A DNA stretch of 9,302 nt from Planctomycetota bacterium (lineage in GTDB: Bacteria; Planctomycetota; Phycisphaerae; WQYP01): positions 1 to 9,302 of the forward strand of contig JAJZOA010000002.1 of assembly GCA_021852225.1 (NCBI GenBank), in the 5' to 3' direction. The notes beneath the pieces were generated by a model, which worked only from the letters and a program-made list of their open reading frames with translations, was not told where the DNA came from and ran no database searches. The number at the start of each line of letters is the position of its first letter. Position 1 is the first letter of the stretch. The position numbers and the translations under genes are program-made. Shown in pieces: positions 7,588 through 9,302 of the stretch.

Positions 7588-8563
7588 TGGATAGCACAAT
7601 AAAAACTGTCCAATACAATTGCCGGATCGCTGGAAATTCAGAAACCGCCATTCCGCCAACAACCAATGGGTGTGCGATGTCTGATGCAGACACCTGGTTG
7701 CCGGACCAATGCGCCTGACGTTACGTTACAATTAGAGCAATAAAATTGCAAGGGCATGCCAACGCTTCGGCGGCATTTTCCTGTCGTTATTTGTCTGGAT
7801 GGCGGGTGGGCGGTAACCCGTTATCGAAAGTATCGGTCTGGCCGCAATTTTTTGTTCCCATCGGCTGATTGGCACGTCACCTTCGCCCCGGTTGGAAGTT
7901 GCCGCGAGTCCCTTGCTCGCGCGGGCGCTGCGGCTTACAGTTCCAGAATCTGACTGCAACCATTTACCAATTTCGTCCGATACCACACGTCCGTTATCAG
8001 GTTCAATTACTTAAGACCCGTTGGCGTGAGCATGCGGGTGGTTTCGTTTGCCAGCCATTGACGTGGAGCCGCAATCAACCGCGTTTTAGCCATATTGAGA
8101 TACACCATAATTTCCGGGGCTGGAGCGCGGCGGGGGCGTGCAACGCGTGGCGGGATTCATCGGCAGGTAGTGAGACCTGAGCAACGGAAAAACAGATGGG
8201 GGCCTATCGACACGCATGTGGAAATCAGTTTGTTTGAACCGGCAACGCAGGCGTGGATTCAACAGGAGCGCAGCATATCTTAAAGAAAATGTTCATAATT
8301 TGCCAAAGCCGAGTAGCCGATTTGCTTGAGCGAGTTAAACGAGCGGTCGGGGCTGCCGCGATTGCGACCGCAATGAACGGGATGCCTGCGGAATCTCTGA
8401 ACGAATCGCATCACTTGAATACTGGGGCGCTGGGCTTCAAGTTTTTCTTCCGTATGGGTGGCGGGCAGACGGGAGGTACTGTGCGTTTTGTCTTGTGTTG
8501 GGGATGGTAGAGGGGTATAAACAGGCCATTGCAAATGGGTATGCCGGGTTCGCGGCGTGGTGA
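7588..8563. other. Roughly 980 bp with no recognisable gene
   Basis: I translated and read this stretch on both strands and recognised no protein family, transposase remnant, tRNA or rRNA. The ORFs present are short (under about 110 codons), overlap on opposite strands and have no ribosome-binding sites. Small structures are visible. GCAAT/ATTGC lies around an AAA loop at 7737-7749. CGCGAG/CTCGCG (7913-7918 and 7926-7931) has a 7-nt loop. GCGGTCG/CGACCGC (8343-8349 and 8365-8371) has a 15-nt loop. None has a T run of terminator type. The left part, up to about 7740, presumably holds the GH51 promoter. The rest may be decayed sequence flanking the truncated RHS gene. Confidence 0.5.
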
Positions 8564-8587
8564 TTTTGGTTCAATCGGGGCCATAAA

Positions 8588-9302
8588 ATGGTCAGGAATG
8601 CGGATAGCATAGAAAACGCGATTGGTCCCAAGTGGCCGGGCGGGCAATATGCGTACGGATTTGGCGGGACGGTCGAACCACAGAGATCACAGAGTGCACA
8701 GAGTGTTAGTTGCGGCCGCCGGGGCAGCGGCAGCACCGATACGCCGACGAAGCAATTCATCTGGGGAACATATATCGACGAGTGTATTCAATTGACGACT
8801 TTGGTTCCGCTTGGTGCCCAGAATCTGGCGGCTGGAAGTTATTATCTTTTGCAGGATTTGCTGTACCGGGCTGCGGCGCTGACGAATTCCGGCGGCTATA
8901 TCGTGGAAGCGTATGACTCGGATGCATATGGCAACACGCTAATTTTTATCGAGCCTGGCACTGACGGTCGCTGGTTCACGGATGATGATGTGCAGTCCGA
9001 TTATGGCGCCAACGAAATAATCTACTGCGGCTATCGCCTTGATCCCGAAACGCAGCTTTATTACGTCCGCAATCGGACATACAACGCCGTCCTTGGCCGC
9101 TGGATTCAGCGCGATCCGATTGGGTATCAAGGTGGGATTAATTTGTATGGGTATGTGGGGGGGATGGCTGCAGCATCACTCGATCCCCTTGGCCTTTGGT
9201 GCCAGAGTTTTAGCAGGATATTTTATTTAAGAACGAAGGGACCTAATTCAGTTCCGTTGCTAGCAGTTCCGCCGATATTTTTCAAATATGGTGCGAGGCT
9301 CC
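8588..9302 (+). CDS. RHS-repeat core tip with variable C-terminus, 5'-truncated or orphan, 3' end beyond window
   Basis: RHS proteins are large YD-repeat shells whose core end is followed by a variable, often toxic, C-terminal domain. The frame is open from 8564 (after TGA at 8561-8563) to the window edge. The first ATG is at 8588, giving 238 codons so far. RHS similarity starts only near residue 53-59 (TKQFIWGTYIDE). It continues through YLLQDLLYRAAALTN, DGRWFTDDDV (about 127-136), YCGYRLDPETQLYYVRNRTY (from residue 146), LGRWIQRDPIG (DPIG at 176-179) and DPLGLW (DPLG at 199-202). The two DPxG motifs resemble the RHS autoproteolysis signature but are 19 residues apart rather than the 18 I count in E. 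coli Rhs proteins. Residues after DPLGLW are unique and unfinished. No YD repeats precede the tip, and the first 50 residues look like translated noncoding DNA. The start codon is therefore uncertain, and the locus may be a pseudogene or an orphan tip. Confidence 0.8.
   Translation, partial: MVRNADSIENAIGPKWPGGQYAYGFGGTVEPQRSQSAQSVSCGRRGSGSTDTPTKQFIWGTYIDECIQLTTLVPLGAQNLAAGSYYLLQDLLYRAAALTNSGGYIVEAYDSDAYGNTLIFIEPGTDGRWFTDDDVQSDYGANEIIYCGYRLDPETQLYYVRNRTYNAVLGRWIQRDPIGYQGGINLYGYVGGMAAASLDPLGLWCQSFSRIFYLRTKGPNSVPLLAVPPIFFKYGARL
8679..8705. repeat. Three tandem 9-bp CACAGAGNN repeats
   Basis: CACAGAGAT (8679-8687), CACAGAGTG (8688-8696) and CACAGAGTG (8697-8705) are consecutive, preceded by GAAC. 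Arrays of CACAGAG-type 9-mers after AACC are, to my knowledge, a widespread noncoding motif in many environmental bacterial genomes. On the reverse strand they yield the artefactual peptide LCALCDLC. The array falls inside the open frame of the RHS tip, before recognisable RHS homology begins. That suggests the upstream part of the frame was originally noncoding. Confidence 0.75.

Noticed and set aside
7727..7732. TACAAT as a plus-strand -10 element
   Set aside because: No -35-like hexamer lies 16-18 bases upstream and no plausible plus-strand gene follows for several hundred bases.
7732..7986. Overlapping small ORFs on both strands (84 and 65 codons)
   Set aside because: They are mutually antisense and have no recognisable domain or start signal.
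8343..8371. GCGGTCG/CGACCGC inverted repeat as a terminator
   Set aside because: The 7-bp stem has a 15-nt loop, no T run on either strand, and no gene ending next to it.
7588..8563. CRISPR array, tRNA or insertion sequence in the gene-poor stretch
   Set aside because: I found no regularly spaced repeats, no cloverleaf with a T-loop motif, and no transposase motif or paired terminal inverted repeats with a target duplication.
8437..8760. 107-codon minus-strand frame containing CALCDLC
   Set aside because: The cysteine motif is just the reverse translation of the CACAGAG tandem repeat. The frame overlaps the RHS coding sequence and has no ribosome-binding site.

Overview
The window looks like a chromosomal segment from a member of the Planctomycetota, possibly a Phycisphaerae-type organism. 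This is inferred from three things: a moderately GC-rich composition, the absence of Shine-Dalgarno sequences in front of all three well-supported genes, and an RHS protein tip with the GRWFTDDDV / YCGYRLDPET / LGRWIQRDPIG style that I associate with planctomycete RHS proteins. No marker gene settles the taxonomy.

Layout from left to right. Bases 1-90 are the last 29 codons of a plus-strand gene, perhaps a BamD/TPR-type protein. Next comes fmt (257-1216, +), methionyl-tRNA formyltransferase. It converges on mfd (1374-4721, -), the transcription-repair coupling factor, across a 157-bp gap. Upstream of mfd, 4722-5039 holds a weak candidate mfd promoter and a dense cluster of overlapping inverted repeats. 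The cluster lies just after the stop codon of a secreted GH51-type alpha-L-arabinofuranosidase (5040-7538, -). That gene has a perfect 8+8 bp palindrome about 30 bp before its start codon.

From about 7590 to 8563 no gene is recognisable. The stretch holds small inverted repeats and unconvincing ORFs. At 8679-8705 there is a three-copy 9-bp CACAGAGNN tandem repeat. From 8564 to the right edge an open plus-strand frame encodes the end of an RHS core (from about 8741), including both DPxG motifs, and then the start of a variable C-terminal region that runs off the window. The YD-repeat body expected upstream is missing, so this is an orphan or 5'-truncated RHS tip.

The genes do not form one functional system. 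fmt (translation initiation) and mfd (transcription-coupled repair) are housekeeping genes. The arabinofuranosidase is an exported polysaccharide-degrading enzyme with its own regulatory-looking upstream region. The right end is accessory sequence. I see no convincing undescribed system inside the window. The best lead is the RHS tip, whose toxin-like C-terminus and any immunity gene would lie just beyond base 9302.
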